Origin: Phenylobacterium sp.
GTDB taxonomy: Bacteria > Pseudomonadota > Alphaproteobacteria > Caulobacterales > Caulobacteraceae
Direction of reading: 5' to 3'
DNA: 64,000 bases
Assembly (NCBI RefSeq): GCF_030651185.1
Contig: NZ_JAUSCJ010000029.1
Span: 248,001-312,000 of the forward strand
Part shown: positions 25,240-36,867 of the stretch, one piece after another
Position numbering within the stretch: the first letter of the stretch is position 1
How the letters are laid out: each line of letters begins with the position of its first letter
Notes under the pieces: model-generated
Databases searched by the model: none
The model's input: the letters and a program-made list of their open reading frames with translations, nothing else
What the model was told of the DNA's origin: nothing
Translations under genes and position numbers: made by a program

Positions 25240-25650
25240 CTAGGCTGGGCGCCTGAGGCGCGTGTAGTCGTCGAGCCAGACGATATCGGGCTGGTGCAGG
25301 ATGTCGTTCACCATCGCCATCAGCGTCTCCGGTTGAACCGGCTTGCAGATGTAACCGCGGGCGCCCTCACGCCGCGCCCGGACGATGTTCTCAATCTCGT
25401 TTTCCGCGGTAAGCATCAGGATCGGCGTGCGCTCCCAGCCCCGGGACTTCCGCAGGCGGGGGAGGAGATCAAAGCCCGACACGTCCGGCATCGAGACGTC
25501 GAGGAGAACCAGATCGGGCGGAGGTGACGCGGCGCAGACCAGCCCGTCCATACCGTTCTCCACGCTGGTGACCTTCTGGGTGTCGGTGGTCAGGACGGCC
25601 GTCACCATCATCCGAATAAGCGGGTCGTCATCGATCACAAGGATATGCAT
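25240..25650 (-). CDS. Single-domain response regulator
   Basis: 136 residues starting MHILVIDDDPLIRMMV, preceded by a GGGG-type ribosome site. Receiver features: acidic IDDDP, phosphoacceptor VLLDVSMPDVSG (about Asp 53), LTAEN switch and ICKPVQPE lysine. The last 15 residues extend beyond the domain without a motif. It resembles the next regulator (24754-25143) in organisation and probably stems from the same gene family. The 96-base gap to it allows a shared transcript. Confidence 0.88.
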   Translation of the reverse strand: MHILVIDDDPLIRMMVTAVLTTDTQKVTSVENGMDGLVCAASPPPDLVLLDVSMPDVSGFDLLPRLRKSRGWERTPILMLTAENEIENIVRARREGARGYICKPVQPETLMAMVNDILHQPDIVWLDDYTRLRRPA

Positions 25651-25856
25651 CTCGACCCCTTCGTGCAGCGGGCGCGTCGTATTCGAGTGCGACGCGGCTC
25701 CCTGCCAGCCAGCGCAACTGCTTCTTATCAAAAATTGTTCGCAGCCCAAGTCAACCGGTCATAGTTTTCGAAGGTGCGACTACTTGTCTCCCGTTTGGAT
25801 GAGGCCGCCATCGCTTGGGGCCCTGCGCCGCTTGTTCTTGGGATCGTGGGCGGCGC

Positions 25857-26318
25857 TCAGCTTGCGGCCTCGATGGCGACGTCCAGGGCGTCGCGGAAGA
25901 TCACGAAGAACAGCTCCGGATCGCCAGGATCGAGGTTCTCCACCATGCCCGAGACCTTGTAGCCGCGTGACACCAGCAGGGTGCGCATGGCCTGATTGGA
26001 CTCGTTGCAGGAGACGAACATGCGGTCGCCCTCGAACTGGCCTTCGATATTGGCCATCAGGGCGCCGGCCACGCCCCGTCGCAGGAAGCGCTCGCCGGTG
26101 CAGATCCGCTCGAGGAAGGGATGGCCGAAGAACTCCGCCATCACCGCGTGGCCGGCGATCTCGTCGTCCAGCACCAGGACGCGGACGTCCATGCCCCGGT
26201 CGCCGGCGATGGCCTTGCTCATATAATCGTGGCGGCGCTCCTCCCGTCGGGCGACGGGGTCGAATGCCAGTATGGTGGCCAGATCGCCGGCGGTGGCGGG
26301 GCGGATGACGACGCTCAT
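25857..26318 (-). CDS. GNAT N-acetyltransferase
   Basis: 153 residues with a compact GNAT fold: MSVVIRPATAGDLATIL at the start, then EIAGHAVMAEFFGHPFLE and the acetyl-CoA loop RFLRRGVAGALMANIE (about residues 83-98), then ESNQAMRTLLVSRGYKVSG. Within a flagellin-sugar region it might be an acetyltransferase of the pathway (PseH role), but PseH proteins I know have different motifs, so this stays open. Its ATG overlaps the ELM1-family stop by 4 bases, so the two are coupled. Confidence 0.75.
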   Translation of the reverse strand: MSVVIRPATAGDLATILAFDPVARREERRHDYMSKAIAGDRGMDVRVLVLDDEIAGHAVMAEFFGHPFLERICTGERFLRRGVAGALMANIEGQFEGDRMFVSCNESNQAMRTLLVSRGYKVSGMVENLDPGDPELFFVIFRDALDVAIEAAS

Positions 26319-27307
26319 GACGCGGTCCGTTCATCGTAGCGGCGCAGCACCTCGGCGGCGGCGCGATCCGTTTCCGCCAGCGGCGGGTATTTCCATTTGT
26401 GGAAGGCCCCGCCGAAGGGCCGGGCGGCGCCTAGACGCTCCAGGTCCTCATGGAACAGGCGGAACTTCAGGCTGTCCCCATCCATCTTCAGGATGAAGAC
26501 CGGCTTGCCAGTGCTGGCCGCATCGGTGGCCATGTTGGTGGAGTCCTCGGTCACCAGGATGTAGTCGGCCGCCGCCAGGAAGGCGAAGTAGGGATTGTCG
26601 CCTTCGCCATCCCAGATGATGCCCGGCATGTGCCGCAGGCGCGCGGTCAGCAGGGCGCGGGCGGGCTCGGGCGTGCGGCGCGAGAAACTGACCATCACCG
26701 AGCCGCCCTCCTGGGCGATGGGCAGTTCGATCTCGTGGGCAAGCGCGGCGGCCCTTTCCACAGACAGGTTGTGGGCCTTGGACTTGCCGCCGATCACCAC
26801 GGCGACCCGCGGGTGGGGCAGGGTGTCGATCTGCTTCTTGAAGCGCGCCAGCTCAGCCTTCAGCCGCTTGGCGTTGACGCCGTTGGGGGAGCCGGTGATC
26901 GCAAACACGTTGTCGCCCTGCAGCCGGTCATGCTTGGGCGGGATCACCAGATCAAACAGGCTGGTGGGCATGCGCGGATCCTGGGTCTGGACCACGAAGG
27001 TGGCGTTCTTGGTCCAGGCCTTCAGGCGGATGGAGAGCGGCAGGGTGGCGCGGCCCGCGGCCAGCCAGATGTCGGGCCAGGGCGGGGCGATACCGGTATC
27101 AGGCCTAAGCGCCTTGAGCGGAAAGGGGTTCAGCCACCATGGCAGCCGGCCGATACGGCCCCGCCAGGCGACACGCTTGACCACCACCTCCGCCTTACGC
27201 TTGGCCGCGATGGCCTTGGCCAGGCCCACGACCTGGCTCTCCATGCCGGCGCGCCCGTCGGAAACGGCCCAGATCACGAGCGGCGGCTGGTCGGGGGATT
27301 TCGCCAA
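26315..27307 (-). CDS. ELM1/GtrOC1-family protein (mitochondrial-fission ELM1-like)
   Basis: 330 residues starting at a TTG. It belongs to the family named after plant ELM1 (DUF1022), with WAVSDGRAGMESQVVGLA, a middle VVIGGKSKAHNLS and LVTEDSTNMATDAASTGKP, the last resembling a nucleotide-sugar-binding loop of GT-B folds. Bacterial members are thought to be glycosyltransferase-like envelope proteins, though function is not settled. Its gene is coupled with a GNAT acetyltransferase. Pairing of the two near pseG and pseI suggests sugar or envelope modification; this is inference. Confidence 0.8.
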   Translation of the reverse strand: MAKSPDQPPLVIWAVSDGRAGMESQVVGLAKAIAAKRKAEVVVKRVAWRGRIGRLPWWLNPFPLKALRPDTGIAPPWPDIWLAAGRATLPLSIRLKAWTKNATFVVQTQDPRMPTSLFDLVIPPKHDRLQGDNVFAITGSPNGVNAKRLKAELARFKKQIDTLPHPRVAVVIGGKSKAHNLSVERAAALAHEIELPIAQEGGSVMVSFSRRTPEPARALLTARLRHMPGIIWDGEGDNPYFAFLAAADYILVTEDSTNMATDAASTGKPVFILKMDGDSLKFRLFHEDLERLGAARPFGGAFHKWKYPPLAETDRAAAEVLRRYDERTAS

Positions 27308-27394
27308 GCTGCGGTTTCCGTCTGCGGGCGTGAGTCAGGGAGCCGACTCTCGCCGACTACCATAACGACCTTGCGTGTCTCGGCTAAGAGCTAG

Positions 27395-27868
27395 CTAGAC
27401 CCACTCGACCTTGAGGATCTCGTAGGCCTTGGTGCCGCCGGGAGTGGGGACCTCGACGACGTCGCCCATCTCCTTGCCGATCATCGCGCGCGCGATCGGA
27501 GAGGCGATGGAGATCTTGCCCTGCTTCACGTCGGCTTCGTGCTCGCCAACGATCTGGTAGCGGGCCTTGTCCTCGGTGTCCTCGTCGACGACGGAGACCG
27601 TGGCGCCGAACTTTACCTGACTACCGGAAAGTTTGGACACATCGATGACCTGTGCGCGGGCCATCCGATCTTCGATGTCGGCGATCTGGCCTTCGATCCA
27701 GCCTTGGCGCTCCTTCGCAGCGTGGTACTCGGCGTTTTCCGAGAGATCGCCGTGCTCGCGAGCTTCCGAAATGGCCGCGATCACTGCTGGTCGCTCCAGG
27801 GTTTTCAAACGCTTCAGGTCTTCGTCGAGGGCGTGATAGCCCTCGGCGGTCATTGGGACTTTTTCCAT
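27395..27868 (-). CDS. greA: Transcription elongation factor GreA
   Basis: 157 residues, the normal GreA length. It rescues backtracked RNA polymerase by stimulating transcript cleavage. The N-terminal coiled coil holds [20 protein letters not shown], the tip acidic pair is in [15 protein letters not shown] (conserved D and E), and the C-terminal domain has [21 protein letters not shown] greA next to carB is common in alphaproteobacteria. Here a few genes separate them. Divergent from the glutathione transferase gene with a 249-base gap. Confidence 0.96.
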   Translation of the reverse strand: MEKVPMTAEGYHALDEDLKRLKTLERPAVIAAISEAREHGDLSENAEYHAAKERQGWIEGQIADIEDRMARAQVIDVSKLSGSQVKFGATVSVVDEDTEDKARYQIVGEHEADVKQGKISIASPIARAMIGKEMGDVVEVPTPGGTKAYEILKVEWV

Positions 27869-28117
27869 GGCAGATAGGTGACTCGGGTTCGCCCTTGGGT
27901 TGGTATTCCGGCCGCGGGCGCAGGCGACCGGGGGGATAGAGGATAGAAGCCAGGCTGTGAAAACTCAAGGGGTGCAATGCAGCAATGACATCGCGTGGCG
28001 CGGCCGGGGCCGCAGATGGGTCCCGAACACCTTGCCGGGGAGACCGTTCCGTCGGCCGCCGGTGGCGCCGCGCTGGCCGGGCGCCTAGATTGCCGTTGCA
28101 GCGAGAGAGACGACAGC

Positions 28118-28747
28118 ATGGCCGCCAAGTGGGGCATCACGCTCTACCATTCCCCTGCCAGCCGGGCCTTCACCGCCTATTGGCTGCTGGAGGAACTGGG
28201 CGTGCCCTTCGATGTCCAGACGGTGGACATCTCCAAGGGCGACCAGAAGAAGCCGGACTATCTGAAACTGAACCCGTCAGGGAAGGTGCCGACGATCACC
28301 GATGGCAAGGTGTTGGTGAGCGAGAATCCCGCCATCTGCCTCTATCTGGCTGACCGCTACGGCTACGGCTCACTGGCCCCGAAGATCGATGAGACCGAGC
28401 GTGGGGCCTATCTGAAATGGATGGTCTACTCGACGGCGGTGCTGGAGCCGCTGCTGGTGCTGCACGGCAAGAAAATTGACCTGCCAGGCCGTGAGACCGG
28501 GTTCGGCGACTATGACGAGGTGATCGGCGTGCTCACCAAGAGCCTGCAGGGCCACAAATACCTGCTCGGCGACCGGTTTTCGGCGGCCGACGTCATGCTG
28601 GGCTCGGTGATCTCCACGGCGCTCTACCGTAAGGAACTCCCGGAGCATCCGGTGCTGATGGACTACAACGCCCGCCTCACCCATCGCGAGGCCTACCACC
28701 GGGCCGCCGACGCAACCTGGCCGCCCCACCTGTTCTCCGCGGGCTAA
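28118..28747 (+). CDS. Glutathione S-transferase family protein
   Basis: 209 residues from an ATG at 28118. The thioredoxin-like N-terminal domain (about 1-85) has YHSPASRAFTAYWLLEEL and NPSGKVPTITDGKVLVSENP with the cis-Pro and the SENP glutathione-binding turn. A helical C-terminal domain (about 95-205) has YLLGDRFSAADVMLGSV. Cytoplasmic conjugation or peroxide reduction is typical; the true substrate is unknown. Its stop overlaps that of the P-loop kinase gene by 4 bases. Confidence 0.9.
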   Translation: MAAKWGITLYHSPASRAFTAYWLLEELGVPFDVQTVDISKGDQKKPDYLKLNPSGKVPTITDGKVLVSENPAICLYLADRYGYGSLAPKIDETERGAYLKWMVYSTAVLEPLLVLHGKKIDLPGRETGFGDYDEVIGVLTKSLQGHKYLLGDRFSAADVMLGSVISTALYRKELPEHPVLMDYNARLTHREAYHRAADATWPPHLFSAG

Positions 28748-29241
28748 CTTTCGGAGATGATGGCGCCCTTCAGTTCGTCTGCGTCGGGGGCCTCGAAGAC
28801 GCCTTCGATGAAGTCGAACATGTCGGGGCTGACGTCGATCGAGAAGGTCTCGCCCCGCACCTCGTTGCGTTCCAGGACCCGCGCCCGGCGCACATCCGGG
28901 CTGGCGGTGACGAAGTGGAACTGCAGCGGCAGTTCGCAGGCCTCGGCGATCTCGGCCACCCGGGCGCGGTCGGTCTTACGCATCAGGCCCAGGTCCAGGA
29001 CCACCGAGGTCCCCGCGGCCATGGTGGAGGCGGCGACGGACCAGATCTGCGCCTCGCAGCGCTCAACCCGGGCCATCATCCATTCAAACTCCAGCGGCTC
29101 GGGCATGTCGGCGGCGAACAGCCGCGCCATCCACTCGTCGATCGCGAAGTGGACGGCGGGCTCGCTGCGGGCAAGCTGCTTGGCGTAGGTCGACTTGCCG
29201 GCGCCCGAGGGGCCGAAGATCACGTGCAGGGTGGCGGTCAT
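28744..29241 (-). CDS. AAA/P-loop kinase-like protein
   Basis: 165 residues with a clear Walker A, VIFGPSGAGKSTYAKQLA (residues 7-24), followed by VHFAIDEWMARLF and a Walker B-like TSVVLDLGLMRKTDRARV. The layout is that of small P-loop kinases of the zeta-toxin, gluconate-kinase or chloramphenicol-phosphotransferase type. It has no antitoxin-like gene beside it. Substrate unknown; cytoplasmic. Ten bases after the short-chain dehydrogenase gene, on the same strand, so possibly co-transcribed. Confidence 0.82.
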   Translation of the reverse strand: MTATLHVIFGPSGAGKSTYAKQLARSEPAVHFAIDEWMARLFAADMPEPLEFEWMMARVERCEAQIWSVAASTMAAGTSVVLDLGLMRKTDRARVAEIAEACELPLQFHFVTASPDVRRARVLERNEVRGETFSIDVSPDMFDFIEGVFEAPDADELKGAIISES

Positions 29242-29251
29242 GGGCCGCCGG

Positions 29252-30052
29252 TTACTTCACCGAGAGGCCGCCGTCGATGACCAATTCGGCGCCGGTGACA
29301 TAACGGCTCTCCTCCGACGCCAGCCACAGCACGCCGTTGGCGATGTCCAGGGGATAGCCCTTCCCGCCCAGCGGAACGGCGTCGGCGCTCATGGCGTCCA
29401 GCACCTGGGGCCGGGGCGGACGGGCGTTGTCTCCGGGTTCGCCGGTGCCGATGATGTCGTCCCAGATCGGGGTCTCGATGATGCCGGGATGGACCGAGTT
29501 GACGCGGATGCCGTCCTTGGCGTTCCCGCACTCCAGGGCCACGGCCTTGGTGAACAGTCGCACCCCGCCCTTGGTGGCGCAGTAGCCGGCCAGGATCGCC
29601 GAACCCTTCAGGCCCGCCACGGATGACATGTTGATGATCGAGCCGCCATCGCCGCTGACGCGCATCAGCGGGATGGCGTGCTTTACGCCCAGGAAGACGC
29701 CGTCGAGATTGATCGCCACCTGCCGTTGGAAGTCGCTGAGCGCCATGTCCAGCACCGAGCCGGAGATGCCGATGCCCGCATTGTTCACCAGGATGTCCAG
29801 GCGGCCATGATCGGCCTTGATGGCGGCCACGACGTCGATCCATTCCTGCTCGGAGGTGACGTCCTGATGTCGGTACTGGGCCTTGCCGCCCTTGCCGACG
29901 ATCTCGGCGGCCAGGGCCTGGCCCTTCTCATCCTGCAGGTCAGTCAGGACGACGATCGCGCCTTCCTCGGCCAACCGCTCGGCGCAGGCGCGCCCGATAC
30001 CGCTCGAGCCGCCAGTGACCAGAGCCACCTTGCCTTGAACCCGTCCCGCCAT
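29252..30052 (-). CDS. Short-chain dehydrogenase/reductase
   Basis: 266 residues of the classical SDR family. NAD(P) motif TGGSSGIGRACAERLA (residues 14-29), DILVNNAGIGISGS, catalytic Ser region SVAGLKGS, and YCATKGGVRLFTKAVALE with the catalytic Tyr and Lys. An Asp-containing loop after the first strands (LTDLQDEK) favours NAD over NADP. There is a family resemblance to hydroxysteroid or cyclopentanol dehydrogenases, but the substrate cannot be inferred. The small P-loop kinase gene follows by 10 bases. Confidence 0.9.
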   Translation of the reverse strand: MAGRVQGKVALVTGGSSGIGRACAERLAEEGAIVVLTDLQDEKGQALAAEIVGKGGKAQYRHQDVTSEQEWIDVVAAIKADHGRLDILVNNAGIGISGSVLDMALSDFQRQVAINLDGVFLGVKHAIPLMRVSGDGGSIINMSSVAGLKGSAILAGYCATKGGVRLFTKAVALECGNAKDGIRVNSVHPGIIETPIWDDIIGTGEPGDNARPPRPQVLDAMSADAVPLGGKGYPLDIANGVLWLASEESRYVTGAELVIDGGLSVK

Positions 30053-30270
30053 GTCGTTTCCCCGTGGCTCTCTGTCCCGTGTTGCAAGACGCCTACCGTA
30101 CGCTCGGCGCCTTGCCCAGCATCACGCAGCGTCATTCGCGCGCGGGCCTGCGCACAATGATCTCCTGCACCGCCGCGGACTCGTCGAGGCGGGGAAGGTC
30201 GGGGCGGGTCTAGGACGGCCCGGCGCTGGCGCCGACGCGGTGAAGCGTCAGGCCAAGCCGGGCCGAGGCC

Positions 30271-30450
30271 TCAGCGCATCCAGGCGGGCGTCGAGTCACC
30301 GGTGGTGACGACGCCGTAGATCAGGCCGATGGCCAGCACCACGATGGCGGCCACCATCAGGACGCCGAGCAGCCCTTCGAAGCGTTCGTAGAGGTGCCGG
30401 TTCTTGTGATGACGGACAGCCGTTTCGCCGGTCTTGAGCTCTTCTGACAT
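30271..30450 (-). CDS. 59-residue single-span membrane protein
   Basis: Fifty-nine residues starting MSEELKTGETAVRHHKNR, then one strong hydrophobic helix (LLGVLMVAAIVVLAIGLIYG), then a short tail TTGDSTPAWMR. The ATG is preceded by GAGGGAAA with a fitting spacer. Basic residues before the helix predict the N-terminus inside the cell. No family recognised; small membrane proteins of this form often bind a larger complex. It sits between the SDR gene and carB on the same strand. Confidence 0.65.
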   Translation of the reverse strand: MSEELKTGETAVRHHKNRHLYERFEGLLGVLMVAAIVVLAIGLIYGVVTTGDSTPAWMR

Positions 30451-30623
30451 GGCGTTTCCCTCGCGTTCTGTTGGGGGAACAAGTCCCCACGCCAGGCTGC
30501 GACAGGCGCCCTACAGGGCTAGTCCGGTCAGTCTTCAGGGGCCGCCGGAGACACGCCCACTTGCGCCTGCATCAGCAAGGCGACAACTGGAGGGTGATCC
30601 CAAAACGCGGTTCGGTCAATAAA

Positions 30624-33911
<3,288 letters not shown>

Positions 33912-34066
33912 CGTTGCGTCCGCGCGTAAGGGCGGCAGCGCGTTGCCGCGCGCCGTTCCCGTTCAATCTGTAGGTTAAGGCGCCCGTTTAGAGAGGGAGT
34001 CGACCCGGCGCAAGCGGGCAGGCGCCACAGGGGCGCCTCGGGCCGCGTGGCCGGGCCGACTCGAGG

Positions 34067-34223
34067 TCAGTCCAGATCTTCGCCGTTCATGCCGGCGTTC
34101 TTGCGCGCCTTGGCCACCATCTCCTTGACGATGGGGCCGAGCTTTTTGGGATCGTCCACCGGCTCGACGGTGGGGCCGCGACGCCAGCCCTCGGCTGGGC
34201 CGCCGGTCGGCGATCTTTGTCAT
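34067..34223 (-). pseudogene. Frameshifted small conserved-looking gene
   Basis: An ATG at 34223 begins MTK, but after three codons the sensible frame moves by one base. Removing one A in AAAGATCG would give a 51-codon frame reading MTKSPTGGPAEGWRRGPTV and ending NAGMNGEDLD at the stop at 34067. That frame has coherent acidic, basic and hydrophobic residues, whereas the actual ATG frame gives an arginine-rich string. The length of 157 bases, one more than a multiple of three, fits a single insertion. No other start exists in the good frame except a GTG at VDDPKKLG. It could be a sequencing error, a true pseudogene, or a gene starting at that GTG. It follows cspA on the same strand. Confidence 0.45.
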
Positions 34224-34275
34224 TTCGGCAAACTCGACAGCCAAAATCGGGTGCGTGCATGGGGTTTGAGCGCCC

Positions 34276-34309
34276 AAAGAAATGGGCCGGCGCGTGAGCG
34301 CCGGCCCAT
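34276..34309 (-). terminator. Intrinsic terminator after the cold-shock gene
   Basis: A 12-bp perfect stem (atgggccggcgc / gcgccggcccat) with GTGA loop is followed on this strand by TTTCTTT, 40 bases past the cspA stop. This is a good Rho-independent terminator, so the small frame at 34067 may not normally be reached. Confidence 0.7.
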
Positions 34310-34348
34310 CCTTGGGTTTCCGTCGGGGCCTCAAGGCCCGCGGCGAAA

Positions 34349-34555
34349 CTAGACCTGCAGGTTGCCCGCAGACATCTTGCCGCTGCGCTTGTCGCGCTCG
34401 AGCTCGAAGGTGACCTTCTGGCCTTCGTCCAATGAACGCAGGCCGGCGCGCTCAACGGCGGAGATGTGGACGAACACGTCCGCGCCGCCATCATCGGGTT
34501 GAATGAAGCCATAACCCTTGGTGCCGTTGAACCACTTCACGGTGCCGGTAGACAT
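34349..34555 (-). CDS. Cold-shock domain protein
   Basis: 68 residues, one cold-shock domain. The RNA-binding motifs are [11 protein letters not shown] (RNP1) and VFVHISAVE (RNP2), and the ATG at 34555 gives the standard [18 protein letters not shown] start. It binds single-stranded RNA and DNA as an RNA chaperone. The frame opens 20 codons further upstream, which is leader sequence. A long leader before the ATG is usual in cold-shock genes. A terminator follows at 34276-34309. Confidence 0.95.
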   Translation of the reverse strand: MSTGTVKWFNGTKGYGFIQPDDGGADVFVHISAVERAGLRSLDEGQKVTFELERDKRSGKMSAGNLQV

Positions 34556-34804
34556 AGAGATATTTCGTCCTTGGATAGATATTCCCCCACCCGAAGCGCT
34601 CGGAGGGAGGATCAAAATTCGGGGGGATCGGGAGGCAGGTCCGGTGCGCCGTGAGACGCGTGGAAAGTCAGCCGAACCTACGAGTTTGACCCCGATATCC
34701 TGGCCGAAATGGGCTCCGAAAGCAAGATGTCGGGCCGTTGCTGTCTAGGGACTGATAAAGAGAACAACGCGCGTCCGCGCCGAACCAACCGGAGCCATCT
34801 GCAC

Positions 34805-35224
34805 ATGAAGTTCCTTCCCCTGGCCGCCGCGCTCGCTTTCGCCGCGGCGCCGGCCGCCGCCCAGGCGCCTCCGGGTTCGGTCGCCAAGCCCGTCGCCCAG
34901 ATCAACACCACCATGTCGGGCCAGCCGATCCTGCTGCCCCAGGGTCCGGTGCAGGTCACCGTCACCGAGACCAGCGTTCCTGGCGAGGGCCTCATCGCGC
35001 CCCACAAGCACCCGTTCCCACGTTACGCCTACATCATGGAAGGCGCGCTCAAGGTGACCAATCTCGACACCGGAACGGTGACGATTCTGAAGGCGGGCGA
35101 CTTCTCGGTCGAAGCCCTGGACCAGTGGCACAAGGCCGAGCCCCAGGGTGGCCAGGGCGCCAAGCTGCTGGTGATCGACCAGACCGCGCCGGGCCAGGTC
35201 AATATGGTCCGCAAGGCGCCCTGA
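34805..35224 (+). CDS. Secreted cupin-domain protein
   Basis: 139 residues starting with a Sec signal, MKFLPLAAALAFAAAPAAAQ, cleaved after AAAQA or AQA. The mature protein is one cupin barrel with the metal-binding motif 1 APHKHPFPRYAYIMEGAL (two His and Tyr/Glu) and motif 2 FSVEALDQWHKAE. It probably binds a metal ion in the periplasm. Substrate unknown. The open frame starts earlier, at an ATG without a signal peptide, so I chose 34805. It is divergent from cspA with a 249-base gap. Confidence 0.85.
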   Translation: MKFLPLAAALAFAAAPAAAQAPPGSVAKPVAQINTTMSGQPILLPQGPVQVTVTETSVPGEGLIAPHKHPFPRYAYIMEGALKVTNLDTGTVTILKAGDFSVEALDQWHKAEPQGGQGAKLLVIDQTAPGQVNMVRKAP

Positions 35225-35305
35225 GGAGTCTGAGGCGCGCGTTAACCATGATTTCATAGCCAAGCCCCAGCCTACGATTCCACAAACTCAGGCTGGAATT
35301 TTGTC

Positions 35306-36778
35306 ATGTCCGCTTTCGCACGCGCGCTCGGGCTTCCGCCGGCAGACGCCGCGTCCCTCAAGGGGGATGGCGGCAGCGGAGCGCCGACGTCCCTCGTCGC
35401 CCTGACACGCTATGGCCTGGAACGGCAGGCGAGGGGCGATTTCCAGGCGGCCGTCGAAGCCTTCCGGGCAGTGGCCGACGCCGCGCCCCGCCAGGCCCTG
35501 GTCTGGAACAACCTGGCCTTGGCCCTGGGCGGGCTGGGAGACCATGAGCAGGCCGCTATCGCCCTGCGCAAATCGCTGGATATCGACGCCAGCCAGGTCT
35601 CGGCCTGGGTCAGCCTTGCCGCCTCACTCCTGCAACTGGGCCGTCCGGAGGAGGCCGAGAGCGCCTGCGACGGGGCCATCGCCCATGATCCGGACAATGG
35701 GGACGCCTGGCAGATTCGCGCCATGGTCCTGGCCGGACGCGACGACTTCGTCGGCGCATCGGCGGCATTCTCGCGCACCATCGAGATCGCCGGCGAGAAC
35801 GGCGCCCTGCGCGCCAACCTCGGTGTGGCCCTGTTCAAGTCGGGCGCTTTCCACGAGGCGCAACGCAACTTCGACGCCGCCATGGCTCTGGAGGCCGACG
35901 CCGACGAGATCGTCGAGATGGCGCGCCTTTGCCGCTTTGTGGTGGCTGGCCTCGACGGCGACATGACCCGGGTCACCACCATTAGCCGGGAACTGACCGG
36001 CGCGGCCGAGACCGACACCCTCTTCAAGACCGCGCTGCTTTGCCTGGACTGGGCGGGGCACAAGGGGCCTGCCGCCCTGATAGGCCAGACCTGGGCCGCC
36101 CTGCGACCCGGCAACCTGGAGGCGCGTCACATGGCTGACGCCGCCATGGGCCGTCCGGTGGAGCGTCAGCCAGCGGCCTTCGTGGCCCAGCATTTCGACG
36201 GCATGGCCGAACAGTTCGACGAGAGGCTGGTGGGCCGCCTGGGCTATCGGGGGCCGGAGGAGATCCGCAACCTGATGGCCGCTTCGATCGCGGCGGATGG
36301 CTCACTGGACGTGCTCGACATCGGCTGCGGCACCGGCCTCTGCGGTCCGGTCCTGCGCCCCTATGCCCTGCGTCTGACCGGAGTCGATCTCTCCGACGGC
36401 ATGTTGGCCAAGGCCCGCGAAGGCGGTCTCTATGACGAACTGCGCTGCGCCGATCTCGTGGACACCCTGCGTCAGCCCGGCGCGTGGTGGGACATGATCG
36501 TGGCCGGCGACACCTTCCCCTATGTCGGGACCCTGGGCGACGTCTTCGACGGCGCTGTGAAGACCCTGAAGCCCGGCGGCTGGCTGATCTTCTCCACCGA
36601 GGCCGCGGAAGGCGACGGTGTCACCCTCCGCGGCAATGGACGCTACGCCCATGGGCGCGGCTACATCGCCGACCTGGCCGCCGGCCGTTTCGAGATCGTC
36701 GAGCGCAGGTCCACCATGCTGCGCCGCGAGGCCGGCGTGGCTCTGGAAGGCGACTACTTCCTGATGCGCAAGATCTAG
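35306..36778 (+). CDS. TPR-repeat protein fused to a SAM methyltransferase
   Basis: 490 residues. The N-terminal half (about 28-230) holds four or more TPR-like repeats (ALVWNNLALALGGLGDHEQA and SAWVSLAASLLQLGRPEEAE). The C-terminal half (about 285-490) is a class I methyltransferase with motif I VLDIGCGTGLCGPVL, motif post-I LTGVDLSDGML, and LKPGGWLIFSTEA. The TPR part probably selects a protein or sugar substrate. The nearest comparison is the TPR-methyltransferase group, which may act on proteins, but the role is unknown. A TTAACCAT sequence 55-60 bases before its ATG is a CtrA-like half-site. The sigma gene follows 89 bases later. Confidence 0.82.
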   Translation: MSAFARALGLPPADAASLKGDGGSGAPTSLVALTRYGLERQARGDFQAAVEAFRAVADAAPRQALVWNNLALALGGLGDHEQAAIALRKSLDIDASQVSAWVSLAASLLQLGRPEEAESACDGAIAHDPDNGDAWQIRAMVLAGRDDFVGASAAFSRTIEIAGENGALRANLGVALFKSGAFHEAQRNFDAAMALEADADEIVEMARLCRFVVAGLDGDMTRVTTISRELTGAAETDTLFKTALLCLDWAGHKGPAALIGQTWAALRPGNLEARHMADAAMGRPVERQPAAFVAQHFDGMAEQFDERLVGRLGYRGPEEIRNLMAASIAADGSLDVLDIGCGTGLCGPVLRPYALRLTGVDLSDGMLAKAREGGLYDELRCADLVDTLRQPGAWWDMIVAGDTFPYVGTLGDVFDGAVKTLKPGGWLIFSTEAAEGDGVTLRGNGRYAHGRGYIADLAAGRFEIVERRSTMLRREAGVALEGDYFLMRKI

Positions 36779-36867
36779 GGGCTAAACTCCGCGGCCATAG
36801 CCCTTGCCACCGACCCACGGCTTGGGGCAGCTTCGCCGCCAGCCTTCCGCCGGAAAAGACCCCTCAC

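Noticed and set aside
28744..29241. Zeta toxin of a toxin-antitoxin pair
   Set aside because: No small epsilon-like antitoxin gene is adjacent, and the P-loop motifs are general to small kinases.
36484..36867. Long N-terminal extension of the SigK-like sigma factor
   Set aside because: It overlaps the end of the methyltransferase gene out of frame; ECF sigma factors of this group have about 180 residues.
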